Part shown: positions 10,212-17,571 of the stretch, one piece after another
Layout: each line of letters begins with the position of its first letter
Position numbering within the stretch: position 1 is the first letter of the stretch
NCBI RefSeq assembly: GCF_021184025.1
Contig: NZ_CP036537.1
Coordinates: forward strand, 558,001 to 622,000
Length of the DNA: 64,000 nt
Origin: Rhodopseudomonas boonkerdii
GTDB lineage: Bacteria; Pseudomonadota; Alphaproteobacteria; Rhizobiales; Xanthobacteraceae
Reading direction: 5' to 3'
Notes under the pieces: model-generated
Told to the model about the DNA's origin: nothing
The model's input: the letters and a program-made list of their open reading frames with translations, nothing else
Database searches by the model: none
Program-made: the position numbers and the translations under genes

Positions 10212-11210
10212 TTATCGTCCTGAACGCCTCGCCGCTCTGTCCAGCCAAGCGCCGATCTCCCGTGAACCGTTTGAGGCCATGTAGTCGTACTCGTCTGCGC
10301 CATCTGACAGTGCCACGAGGGTGCCGACTTCCAACTCCGCGATCCAGCGGGGGCGTGGGACATGCAACGTGTAGTCCCCGTACCGCCGCCATTCCCATTT
10401 GACGCCCCCGAAGCCATCCCCGAACGGCAGAAGCTCATAGAGGTAGTACCGAGCAGGCATGCCCGGCTGCGGCACAGGTCTGCCAATAGCCATGTAGTCC
10501 AGCGGGTTAGGGCCTCGCGTGTGGGGCGTTAGCGTGTGATGGTGTTTGATGCTGTTTAAGTGGACCGCGAGAAGGCCGCGTTTGTCGATGATTGATCTCG
10601 CGATCTCGTACCTGACCCACCGTCGCGACCACGTCTCCGATCCGACCAGAACACAAACAGCCGAGGTGCTGCTGACGCCGTAGCGTATGAGGTTCTTGAT
10701 CGTCGTCTCGTCCTTGATCTTTCTCTTCTCCCACAGGCTGCTATCGAAGAAGCTCCGCATGGTGGCACTGTCGCGATGGGCGATCTTCCATGCGTTACGC
10801 ACTACGTTGACGCGCATGGCGTCGTCGTAATGGAATGAGAAGAACGCCTTCCGCTTAATGGCAGGCTGAACCGGCGGTGGTGGCGGTGCGGGGCGAACCG
10901 GCGGGGCAATCAAGCTATCAAGAAGCCCTCCACCAAAAGACGGGGGCGGAGCGACCAGATCGGCCAGTAGTCCCCCTCCGAACTTGGGCGAGGCTGGTGG
11001 CCCTTTCAGCAGATCAGCAAGGGCATTCCGAGGCGATACAGGCACCGCGTGGGCTTTCGGCTGGGACATGAGCGCGTCCACGATGGCCCGCATCGCAGGG
11101 CTAAGTGGTGGTGAAGGAGGTGGCGGCGATGGAGTGTAAGGCTCAACCGGCAGTGCGCCGCCAAGTCCGAAAAGTGCGCCGAAGCGGTTCTCGAAGGGAT
11201 CATTTGCCAT
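10212..11210 (-). CDS. TIR-like (ThsB/DUF1863-type) domain protein with proline-rich N-terminus
   Basis: This protein has 332 residues. The first 115 are proline- and glycine-rich, with two near-repeats of an FGGGLL(A/D)(D/S)L type. From 119 a TIR-like fold begins: KAFFSFHYDD (121-130), then a region ending in SETWSRRWVRYEIARSI (191-207), where the glutamate is in the position of the catalytic residue of ThsB-like TIR domains. Proteins of this group in Thoeris-type defence make a nucleotide signal that activates a partner effector (family knowledge). Its ATG lies 11 bases inside the upstream membrane-protein gene, so the two are likely co-translated. The residues after about 215 are unassigned. 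A signalling role in phage defence is inferred. Confidence 0.7.
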   Translation of the reverse strand: MANDPFENRFGALFGLGGALPVEPYTPSPPPPSPPLSPAMRAIVDALMSQPKAHAVPVSPRNALADLLKGPPASPKFGGGLLADLVAPPPSFGGGLLDSLIAPPVRPAPPPPPVQPAIKRKAFFSFHYDDAMRVNVVRNAWKIAHRDSATMRSFFDSSLWEKRKIKDETTIKNLIRYGVSSTSAVCVLVGSETWSRRWVRYEIARSIIDKRGLLAVHLNSIKHHHTLTPHTRGPNPLDYMAIGRPVPQPGMPARYYLYELLPFGDGFGGVKWEWRRYGDYTLHVPRPRWIAELEVGTLVALSDGADEYDYMASNGSREIGAWLDRAARRSGR

Positions 11211-11631
11211 AAGCGTATCTCGCTCCGATCACTGCTATGATGACGCCCACGGCCAGCGGGCCGTAGAAGTTGACAATCGACCAGCTACCCAGCGCCCGCC
11301 AGTACGGGACTTTGGGGGCAACTTTTAGGTTGATCTCGAACGAGGGCGCTGCATCCCAAGGCTGCTGCCTGATCTCGTCGAATAACGCCCTGAACCTGCG
11401 TTCAACGCGGAGATACTGGGCGTCCAGAAGTGCGAAAGTGATTAGGGGAAGCAACGCGAGGGCGGCAACTGCAGGACGCTGTAGCGTGAAAGAGAAGCCG
11501 AGGACTGCCGTCACAACTGTGATACAGTAGCTCTTAATCGACACGCCGTAGCCCGCCATGCGGGTCACGAGGCTCTGCAGCATCTCCAGATACTTCAAGC
11601 GCAAGTCAGCGGTCTTCTCAGGTGTCAGCAT
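11200..11631 (-). CDS. Small membrane protein, partner of the TIR-like protein
   Basis: This 143-residue protein has no named family that I recognise. Hydrophobic segments are visible near residues 29-50, 54-74 and 117-141. A soluble stretch rich in charged residues (about 75-112) lies between the second and third. It starts with MLTPEKTADL and its 3' end overlaps the start of the TIR-like gene. Membrane effectors paired with signal-producing enzymes occur in several abortive-infection systems. By analogy this could be the membrane-disrupting arm of a two-gene module, but nothing in the sequence proves it. It is inside the att-bounded element. Confidence 0.6.
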   Translation of the reverse strand: MLTPEKTADLRLKYLEMLQSLVTRMAGYGVSIKSYCITVVTAVLGFSFTLQRPAVAALALLPLITFALLDAQYLRVERRFRALFDEIRQQPWDAAPSFEINLKVAPKVPYWRALGSWSIVNFYGPLAVGVIIAVIGARYAYGK

Positions 11632-11731
11632 AGCTCCTCACAACCTGACATGCACTTAATGTCGATTGGAACCTGTACAAGGGCCGACGTTGGGGGGGAC
11701 TACAAAAACACTGATCAGGAGATGCAGGCCC

Positions 11732-12418
11732 TCATGTCCCTCTCGCGACCACGCGAAGCACCTGCAGTGCCGTCCACTTGGTCCCCCCGCGAGCAGTCGG
11801 GATGCCACGCTCGGTCAATACTCGTGCCATCGCACTGGCTGAGGTGATGCCCTCAGACCTGAGCTTCGACAACACCGGTGCAAGGTCGATGGCTCGCTGC
11901 TTCGCTCTGTCAGCCTGTGCGGCGCGTCCTGCAGCCTGCGACTGCTTGGACAGCTTGATCCCCCGGTGACCACCGAGACGCGTGCCACGGGCCTTCGCTG
12001 CGGCGAGAGCGGCCTTCGTGCGCGACGAGATCAGACCGGCTTCCAGTTCTGCCACGGACGCCATCTGCTGCAGCATGAAGCGACCGGTCGGCCCCTCGAT
12101 AGACGGTAGATCGGCGAACCGGACATCAACGCCAGCTTCGAGCAGCCTCGACAGGAAGGCCACCGAGCGCGTGAGACGGTCCACCTTGGCGACAACGAGC
12201 GGGCCCTGATGAACACGAGCCGCTGCAAGGGCTTCTTCGAGTGCCGGGCGATCACTGCGCCGTCCGCTCTCGACCTCGGTGAACTCCGCGACGATCTTCC
12301 ATGATCCGCCGTTTAGGTAGCTCTCGACTGCGGCCCGCTGCGCCTCCAGCCCGAGACCAGATGCGCCCTGCTTGCGCGTGGACACCCGATAGTAGGCGAC
12401 GAACTTCTTCACGGTCAT
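11732..12418 (-). CDS. Serine recombinase (resolvase/invertase family)
   Basis: This 228-residue protein has the N-terminal catalytic domain of small serine recombinases. YYRVSTRKQG carries the nucleophile at about Ser13, and KVDRLTRS supplies conserved arginines. EAGLISSRTKAAL forms the long dimerisation helix, and a C-terminal helix-turn-helix-like segment ends in WTALQVLRV. It cuts and rejoins DNA at short dyad sites. A 45-bp dyad lies just upstream (12426-12470). A second, 5'-truncated copy of this gene lies at 18428-18966. It could act in resolution, inversion or excision of the element; which one cannot be told. Confidence 0.88.
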   Translation of the reverse strand: MTVKKFVAYYRVSTRKQGASGLGLEAQRAAVESYLNGGSWKIVAEFTEVESGRRSDRPALEEALAAARVHQGPLVVAKVDRLTRSVAFLSRLLEAGVDVRFADLPSIEGPTGRFMLQQMASVAELEAGLISSRTKAALAAAKARGTRLGGHRGIKLSKQSQAAGRAAQADRAKQRAIDLAPVLSKLRSEGITSASAMARVLTERGIPTARGGTKWTALQVLRVVARGT

Positions 12419-12425
12419 GGTGGCA

Positions 12426-12470
12426 GCCCTTACATCTCACTCAACGTGCGTTGACACAGATGTAACGGGC
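12426..12470. promoter_or_regulatory. 45-bp dyad upstream of the serine recombinase
   Basis: An outer arm GCCCTTACATCT (12426-12437) faces AGATGTAACGGGC (12458-12470), with one extra base. A perfect inner palindrome CAACG-TG-CGTTG (12442-12453) shares nearly the same centre. It begins eight bases before the recombinase start codon. It fits an operator for autoregulation or a recombination site; the two roles often coincide in this family. Confidence 0.55.
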
Positions 12471-12911
12471 TTGTCGGCCGAGGGCAAGAAGCAAGCAAGG
12501 TGTCATCTCCAGCGAACACGAAAGCTGGCGCTGCGTATTGGCGCGACGGGTGCCGAGGGGGATCGCTCGCTGGCCTTCCCCTTCAAAATGCCCTCTCAGA
12601 TTTGTCACCAAACATTCGCGAGATGACGGGCCACCTCACGGCAGGGAGCTTAGGTGCAACTGAGGGGCCACTGTGATGATCACCCACTCGATCAGCCCAT
12701 CCTAACGGTCCCCATCATAGGGTTCTCCTTAGGGTCTTGGATCGACACATGGCACCCTAAGTCCAACAGCCCCCAACCCGCCGTTCAACCATAGTCGGCC
12801 TAAGTGGCCTGTTAAGTGAACGGAGGGAGGGGGTAGGGCTAGACGGGCAACCTATTTCAGCAGAGGTTGTGGCGGGGTCTGCCAGACAACTCCGGGATTG
12901 TCATCAGAGGA
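12471..12911. other. Non-coding stretch inside the element
   Basis: Between the recombinase promoter region and the small His-rich gene I see no convincing gene, terminator or repeat. It contains several C-rich runs and a G-rich run at about 12821-12835. It could hold the origin or excision functions of the element, but nothing specific is recognisable. Confidence 0.4.
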
Positions 12912-13211
12912 TCAGGGGTTGGCCGGGTAGAACTCACGCAGCAGCCAGACGGGGAAGGCAGGCACATCGCCCCGCCGATACGCGATGCCCTGTCGTTCAC
13001 ATGCGGCGATCAGGTGCGCTGCATCTTCACTGAAGGTGGCCCGAGGGTCTTCCAGAAGGTCGATAGGTTCGCCGAACTCGACCCAGTAGTCCGCGACAGA
13101 GAGCAGTCTCAGTGGATCGTGAGCGGCCTTCAGCGCGACGGTGAGGGCTTCAGCGGACAGGCGATGATGGTGGTGGTGATGCACAATGGTCCCCTTGATG
13201 ATGGTTGCCAT
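12912..13211 (-). CDS. Small protein with a natural hexahistidine run
   Basis: This is a 99-residue open frame starting ATGGCAACC. Its N-terminus contains six consecutive histidines at residues 11-16 (VHHHHHHR). The rest looks like a folded soluble domain with segments such as LLSVADYWVEFGEPIDLL and a terminal PVWLLREFYPANP. I recognise no family. The reading frame shows plausible protein composition and runs in the same direction as its neighbours between the integrase and the serine recombinase. The histidine run may bind metal. It is unlikely to be vector sequence because it is embedded in native DNA. Confidence 0.5.
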   Translation of the reverse strand: MATIIKGTIVHHHHHHRLSAEALTVALKAAHDPLRLLSVADYWVEFGEPIDLLEDPRATFSEDAAHLIAACERQGIAYRRGDVPAFPVWLLREFYPANP

Positions 13212-13298
13212 TCGTAGACACTCTACGTTTGGCAGGGGATCGTGTCCTCACACAGAGTTCCAGCATGCAGCGGTGCTGTCAACGTCGATCAAGTCGTT

Positions 13299-14762
13299 CT
13301 ATTCCGCTGCCTCCTGAAGTGTCACGCGGGGCTTCACCTTGCGCCGCCTGATCGTGCTCTGGCCTTCGAAGTCATCGCGGACATTCGACACGCCCTTCGG
13401 GAGCGCCACGGCGTTTACGCAGGCGGTCATGGCCTCCCATGAAGAACTCCCCGCGTAGGTGCTCATGGTCAACCCCAGCGGCAACTTCACGCCATCGAGT
13501 TCGCCATCTTCGACTTTGTGCCCGACCACGTTAGGAATGGTCCACATGCTGTAGCCCGTTGCGCCGTTCAGTGACGCCTCTCGTGCGCTGCGAATGAACC
13601 ACCGTCGCCAACTGTGGAAGTCTACGTTGGACTGCCGTTGTCCCTTGCTGGCACGTTCATCGACACCCAGCCGGACACGCTCGCGACTGAACGACTGCGT
13701 AACGGGAGCTGACCGACCACGCTTCGATCCAGGTTTCTGCTCGGGCAGTTCGTCGAACAGGTAGGCGGTAGGGGGCTTGCCGATAGTGCGCTCTGCGATC
13801 AAGGGGGCGAGAGCAGGGTGAGCGGGGATAGTCCGTTTGCCTGCCGGGGTCTTCGACTTGGCCACCACGATCTTGCCGTCCACACAGTCCTTGACCCGTA
13901 GGCTGCCGATCTCGTCGATCCGCAAGCCACTGAGGGCAGCCATTAGGGAGAACTGCCAATCCCGCTTGGTTTTGATCCCCTGCAGGAGGGTGCGAACCTC
14001 GTCATCGTAGAATGGGCGTTTGCGCTTGTCGCCCTCTCCCGTGTCGTGTCGCTGGCTCGGCGCTGTCACGTTCTGCTCACGCCACGGGTTAGGCTTGATG
14101 CCCTTCCTCTTGCCCATCCATTGCCAGTAGGCGCGAAGGCACGAGATGTCCTTGTTGGCGGTGGTGTGGTTCACCTTCGGGCGGATGTAGTTCTCATGCA
14201 CGAAGTCGCCAGCGACAGCCTCATTGATGGCTTCGATCGACTGCATGGTCGCGGTGGAAGCGCACCAATTGTCCAACCGACCGACCATGCGACGAATGTC
14301 GTTCTGATAGCCGATAGAGAATGCGCCCTCCTCGAACCATTGATCGAGCAAGGCGGTGAACGGCGTGGCTGTCCCGCTCGCTATAGCGGCGAACCGTCTT
14401 GCCTCTGTTTCACCATGCAGTGCCATGATGCGGTTCACACGGTCATCGAGAGCTTCAGCGACGGTGGTCTGATGGTCGGTGAGTTGCTTCGCGACTGTTT
14501 CTTCCTTCGCAGCCTGCCGCCACCGCAAGGCTTCCTCGATCAGAGGGTTTCGCGTCTCTGCGATCTTCTGTCCCCGGAGCTTGGCCCTGAGGCGGCGGAC
14601 GACCGGCACCTTCTCGCTGTCAGCTTCAAGCGGATTGCGGGTTACGAGCACCTCGCGGAGCTTCGAGCCGAACTGGCCCTTCAGCTTGGGCGGAACGCGG
14701 ACGACGACGCGGATACGGTTGCCGTGCCACTCAAGGTGGGGGCCGAGCTTTGGCTTCTTCAT
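13299..14762 (-). CDS. Tyrosine recombinase / integrase
   Basis: This 487-residue phage-type integrase has a C-terminal catalytic domain with the expected residues: Arg281 in SGLRIDEIGSLR, lysine near 302-304 (AKSKTPAGKR), His383 and Arg386 in DFHSWRRWF, His415 in NVVGHK, and the nucleophile Tyr436 in STYAG. The N-terminal 240 residues hold an arm-binding and a core-binding region. The start is the ATG at MKKPKLGPHL. Its 5' end lies about 130 bases from the att-like repeat at 14891, the normal layout for an island integrase that targets a tRNA gene. It should catalyse integration and excision of the 4.8-kb element. Confidence 0.93.
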   Translation of the reverse strand: MKKPKLGPHLEWHGNRIRVVVRVPPKLKGQFGSKLREVLVTRNPLEADSEKVPVVRRLRAKLRGQKIAETRNPLIEEALRWRQAAKEETVAKQLTDHQTTVAEALDDRVNRIMALHGETEARRFAAIASGTATPFTALLDQWFEEGAFSIGYQNDIRRMVGRLDNWCASTATMQSIEAINEAVAGDFVHENYIRPKVNHTTANKDISCLRAYWQWMGKRKGIKPNPWREQNVTAPSQRHDTGEGDKRKRPFYDDEVRTLLQGIKTKRDWQFSLMAALSGLRIDEIGSLRVKDCVDGKIVVAKSKTPAGKRTIPAHPALAPLIAERTIGKPPTAYLFDELPEQKPGSKRGRSAPVTQSFSRERVRLGVDERASKGQRQSNVDFHSWRRWFIRSAREASLNGATGYSMWTIPNVVGHKVEDGELDGVKLPLGLTMSTYAGSSSWEAMTACVNAVALPKGVSNVRDDFEGQSTIRRRKVKPRVTLQEAAE

Positions 14763-14890
14763 GGATCAGTTCGGATGGGTCTTCATTGCGAGGTGTCCCC
14801 CACAATGTCCCCCGATCTGTCCCCCAAATCAAGGCGGTTTTCTTCAGTCGCATCAAGAGCTTCAGTAGCTTAGACGGATTGTAGCGTAGT

Positions 14891-14908
14891 GTCCCCCCCT
14901 CTCCGCCA
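14891..14908. repeat. att-like direct repeat, copy 2 (integrase-proximal)
   Basis: This copy is identical to 10098-10115. The twelve bases after it, GCCAGACGAAAA, also follow the copy at 35625-35640 with one change (GCCAGATGAAAA). The flank is therefore shared with copy 3 and the core with copy 1, as expected for tandem or successive insertions at one attachment site. Confidence 0.7.
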
Positions 14909-14920
14909 GCCAGACGAAAA

Positions 14921-15224
14921 GCTCTTATCTTTCAATTAGATTGATGAATCTTCTCGTTGCGGGCCATACTTCGCGTTCGATGATGTCGGGTATCTGCCCC
15001 GCGACCGCGGTAGCTGAATTGATCGGCGATTTGAGCCTGCCCTAAATCCGCGGCGCATCATCGGGAACGACATCGCTGTCACAAAACTTTCGTCGGGCTG
15101 CGAATAGGGTGCGCTGAAATCTTTGTCTGGACCGCATGGACCCGGCACAGGCTGTCGGATCAATCCGCCGCAGCGCTGTCCGCGGAGTTCACGCGAGTGG
15201 CAAGCGACGACGAGCGCAATTTTA
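14921..15224. other. Stretch without a supported gene
   Basis: This interval between the att-like repeat and the truncated STN gene holds no convincing gene. It could contain the promoter of the STN gene, but no clear -35/-10 pair or sigma-dependent site was recognised. Confidence 0.4.
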
Positions 15225-15368
15225 GTGAGCCGGTTCTGCAAGTGGTCTGCCGCGTCTGTCCTGGCCATCGGCTGTCTGCTGGCCGGCCAGATCTCCGCGT
15301 TTGCCCAGGCAGCATCGCCGGCCTCCGAAGTTCAATTCGATATTCCGGTTGTTCGTCGTCAGATAATT
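15225..15368 (+). pseudogene. 5' remnant of an exported STN-domain protein, cut by the IS element
   Basis: From a GTG at 15225 the frame reads MSRFCKWSAASVLAIG, a clear signal peptide ending near AFAQA. EVQFDIPV follows, the opening of an STN (secretin/TonB short N-terminal) domain. The frame ends at the TGA formed by the first bases of the IS3-family element at 15369. Genes starting this way encode TonB-dependent receptors or signalling proteins. No continuation is recognisable on the far side of the IS, so the rest has been lost or moved. The fragment resembles, but is not part of, the intact STN gene at 19483. Confidence 0.6.
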
Positions 15369-15423
15369 TGAGACCGCTCAGGCATTTCGAGAAGGGAGGA
15401 TCTGGCTCATCTAGGGTTAAAGT

Positions 15424-16404
15424 TTAAGCGGCTTGCAATCGATGCTGCAAGCGGCGGTTTGCAATGGTTTCACGTTTGATGCGCGCACGCTCAGTCAGGA
15501 TGGTTTCGGCTCGGCCGAAGTAAACATCCGCAGGCGTGAGGTTGTCGATGCTCTCATGATAGCGGTGATGGTTGTAGTGTTCGACGAAGCCGCTGACCTG
15601 ACGTTCGAGGTCCCTCGGTAAATGGTAATTCTCGAGCAGGATGCGGTTCTTCAAGGTCTGATGCCAGCGCTCGATCTTGCCTTGGGTCTGGGGATGATAC
15701 GGCGCACCGCGCACATGCTGCATATCCTTGCCCTTGAGCCAGGTGGCCAGATCTTCCGCGACGTAACTTGATCCGTTGTCGCTCAGAAGCCGTGGCCGCT
15801 GCTTTATATTGACGTGGTCCAGGCCTGAGGCGGCAAGCGCCTGATCGAGCGTGGCCGTGACGTCGGAGGCGCACATGGTGGGACCAAGCCTCCAGGCCAC
15901 AATGTAACGAGAGAAGTCGTCGAGCACCGTCGATAGATAGTACCAGCCCCAGCCAGTGATCTTGAGGTAGGTGAAGTCGGTCTGCCAAAGCTGGTTGATC
16001 GCCGTGGTCTTGTCCTTGAACTCATTAGCCGCCTTGATCACCACATAGGCGGGGCTGGTGATCAGGTCGTGCGCCTTCAGCAGCCGATAGACCGAAGCCT
16101 CGGAGACAAAGTATTTTCTCTCGTCGGTGAAGCGCACCGCCAGCTCTCGCGGCGACAGCTCGGGGTGTTCCAGTGCCAGATCGACGATCTGACCGCGGAC
16201 ATCGTCCGGGATGCGATTCCAGACCCGGTCCGGCTTGGAGCGGTGATCGGCCAGCGCCTCGATGCCACCCTCGCGATAGCGATCGTACCATCTATAAAAG
16301 GTGGCTCGCGGGATGCCGAGCTTTTCCAACGTGCGCCTGGCAGGCAGATGCGATTGCTCGACCAGCGCGATTATTTCGGATTTCTCGGATGCTGGATACC
16401 TCAT
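15424..16404 (-). CDS. IS3-family transposase OrfB (DDE integrase domain)
   Basis: This 326-residue frame has an N-terminal helix-turn-helix (KLGIPRATFYRWYDRY) and an rve-type DDE catalytic domain. The first Asp is in WQTDFTYLKI, the second in LLSDNGSSYVA, and the Glu in HPQTQGKIERWHQTLKN. It overlaps OrfA by four bases (ATGA), so in this element OrfB could be made by re-initiation or by frameshifting to an OrfAB fusion. All catalytic residues are intact, so the element may still be active. Confidence 0.92.
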   Translation of the reverse strand: MRYPASEKSEIIALVEQSHLPARRTLEKLGIPRATFYRWYDRYREGGIEALADHRSKPDRVWNRIPDDVRGQIVDLALEHPELSPRELAVRFTDERKYFVSEASVYRLLKAHDLITSPAYVVIKAANEFKDKTTAINQLWQTDFTYLKITGWGWYYLSTVLDDFSRYIVAWRLGPTMCASDVTATLDQALAASGLDHVNIKQRPRLLSDNGSSYVAEDLATWLKGKDMQHVRGAPYHPQTQGKIERWHQTLKNRILLENYHLPRDLERQVSGFVEHYNHHRYHESIDNLTPADVYFGRAETILTERARIKRETIANRRLQHRLQAA

Positions 16405-16775
16405 GCCTCGTTTTCCCCAGCCCCGTTCATGCTTTTTTTGAGCAGGCGGTTCTCCAGGGTCAGGTCGGCCACCACCTCCTTCAATTCGGAGGCTTCGCGG
16501 CGAAGGTCTTTCACCTCACCGGACGTGGCGGAACGGGCCGTGTCACCCGCCAGGCGGCGTTTGCCGGCCTCCAGAAACTCCTTCGACCAACCGTAATACA
16601 TCGAGGCGGCAATGCCTTCGCGGCGGCACAGCTCGGAGATGTTCTCCTCGCCGCGCAGTCCTTCCAGCACGATACGGATCTTCTCTTCCGCCGAATACTG
16701 CCGACGCGTCTGCCGCCGGATATCTTTTAGCACTTGTTCTGCGGGCGCTTTGCCCAGTTCGGATTTCTGCTTCAT
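16401..16775 (-). CDS. IS3-family transposase OrfA (HTH and leucine zipper)
   Basis: This 124-residue protein has a helix-turn-helix of the transposase_8 type (RRQYSAEEKIRIVLEGLRGE, then ISELCRREGI). A C-terminal coiled coil follows (ELKEVVADLTLENRLLKKSM). OrfA binds the IS ends and regulates transposition. It is the upstream gene of the IS, about 65 bases inside the right terminal repeat, and its stop overlaps the OrfB start. Confidence 0.9.
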   Translation of the reverse strand: MKQKSELGKAPAEQVLKDIRRQTRRQYSAEEKIRIVLEGLRGEENISELCRREGIAASMYYGWSKEFLEAGKRRLAGDTARSATSGEVKDLRREASELKEVVADLTLENRLLKKSMNGAGENEA

Positions 16776-16962
16776 CTTCGCTCCTGACGGCTACGATGAA
16801 CCAGAAATCCTCCTTTCGTGAAGTCCCTCATTTGGTCTCAGAGGCGATGACGCCGAACACCCCAACTCCGATCAGTTGTGATCAATCGCCGCGGGCTACC
16901 AGCATCAGCTTTACTCCCGGCGCAACGCAACTCACATTAGCATTCCAATAAGGGGAACTGCT

Positions 16963-17571
16963 GTGGCGGACGACATTGAAGTTGAATTGCAGGCGATCAA
17001 GACGCTTCAGGAAACACTTGAGCCGCTCAAGGATGAGGTAAGAGAACGGGTTCTCGACTACGTGTTTCGGGTGCTTGGCATAGCCTCTCCTGTAGGATCG
17101 CAGACAGCCAATCCCGCTTTTGCAGCCCCTCCGGTCGTTCTGCCGCCACCGCCAGCCGCGCATGTCGCTGCGCCGTCGCCGGGGGCTGTGACCGACGTGC
17201 TTACTCTTACAGAGCAGAAGAAGCCTACGACCGCTGGGCAGATGATTGCTGTTGTTGGGTACTACCTGCTGCATCATGCGCCGGAGGCCGAACGGCAGAA
17301 CTTCATCACAGTTGATGAGATCCAGAAGTATTTCGTACAGGCGCGATACCCTCTGCCGGAGGTGCCGTCGATGGCATTGGTGCATGCGAAGAACGCCGGG
17401 TATCTTGATGTTGTCGAGAAGGGCAAGTACCGGCTGAACTCAGTTGGCCACAACCTCGTCGCCCACAAGATGCCCAAGGACACCGCCAATTCGGCTTCAA
17501 CGCCTCGGCGAGCTTCCCGGAATTCGAGCAAGAAGACGGTGAAGAAGGTGGCCAAGAAGGCGAAGCGATGA
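16963..17571 (+). CDS. Unknown protein, first gene of a two-gene operon
   Basis: This protein has 202 residues and begins at GTG with AAGGGGA seven bases upstream. The N-terminal 40 residues look helical (ELQAIKTLQETLEPLKDEVRE). A proline/alanine linker covers about 50-75. A compact domain near 85-165 contains TAGQMIAVVGYYLLHH and FITVDEIQKYFVQARYPLP and ends YRLNSVGHNLVAHKMP; its shape suggests a winged helix. The tail is lysine/arginine-rich (KKTVKKVAKKAKR) and probably binds nucleic acid. The stop overlaps the next start in ATGA. I do not recognise a named family. The partner gene and mobile setting suggest a defence role, by inference. Confidence 0.55.
   Translation: MADDIEVELQAIKTLQETLEPLKDEVRERVLDYVFRVLGIASPVGSQTANPAFAAPPVVLPPPPAAHVAAPSPGAVTDVLTLTEQKKPTTAGQMIAVVGYYLLHHAPEAERQNFITVDEIQKYFVQARYPLPEVPSMALVHAKNAGYLDVVEKGKYRLNSVGHNLVAHKMPKDTANSASTPRRASRNSSKKTVKKVAKKAKR

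Larger units (their letters stand above)
10098..14908. mobile_element. 4.8-kb integrative element with TIR/membrane cargo
   Basis: The element is bounded by identical 18-bp repeats. Directly inside its right end is a tyrosine integrase reading inward, the usual position for an island integrase next to its att site. It also encodes a serine recombinase, a small His-rich protein and a TIR-like plus membrane protein pair. All five genes are on the minus strand. The boundaries rest on the repeats and the integrase position. No empty-site comparison was possible. Confidence 0.65.
15369..16840. mobile_element. IS3-family insertion sequence, about 1.47 kb
   Basis: The element carries two transposase frames and imperfect terminal inverted repeats. 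The left end reads TGAGACCGCTCAGGCATTTC and, further in, GGAGGATCTGG. The right end read inward is TGAGACCAAATGAGGGACTT and then GGAGGATTTCTGG. Ends are TG...CA, as in IS3. The flanks (ATT on the left, GAG on the right) do not form a target duplication, so one junction may have been altered after insertion. Confidence 0.75.

Noticed and set aside
12912..13211. Vector or tag contamination because of the HHHHHH run
   Set aside because: The run is inside a continuous native-looking frame with no cloning-vector sequence around it.
15366..16843. Target site duplication of the IS3-family element
   Set aside because: The flanking bases (ATT and GAG) do not match, so no duplication is claimed.
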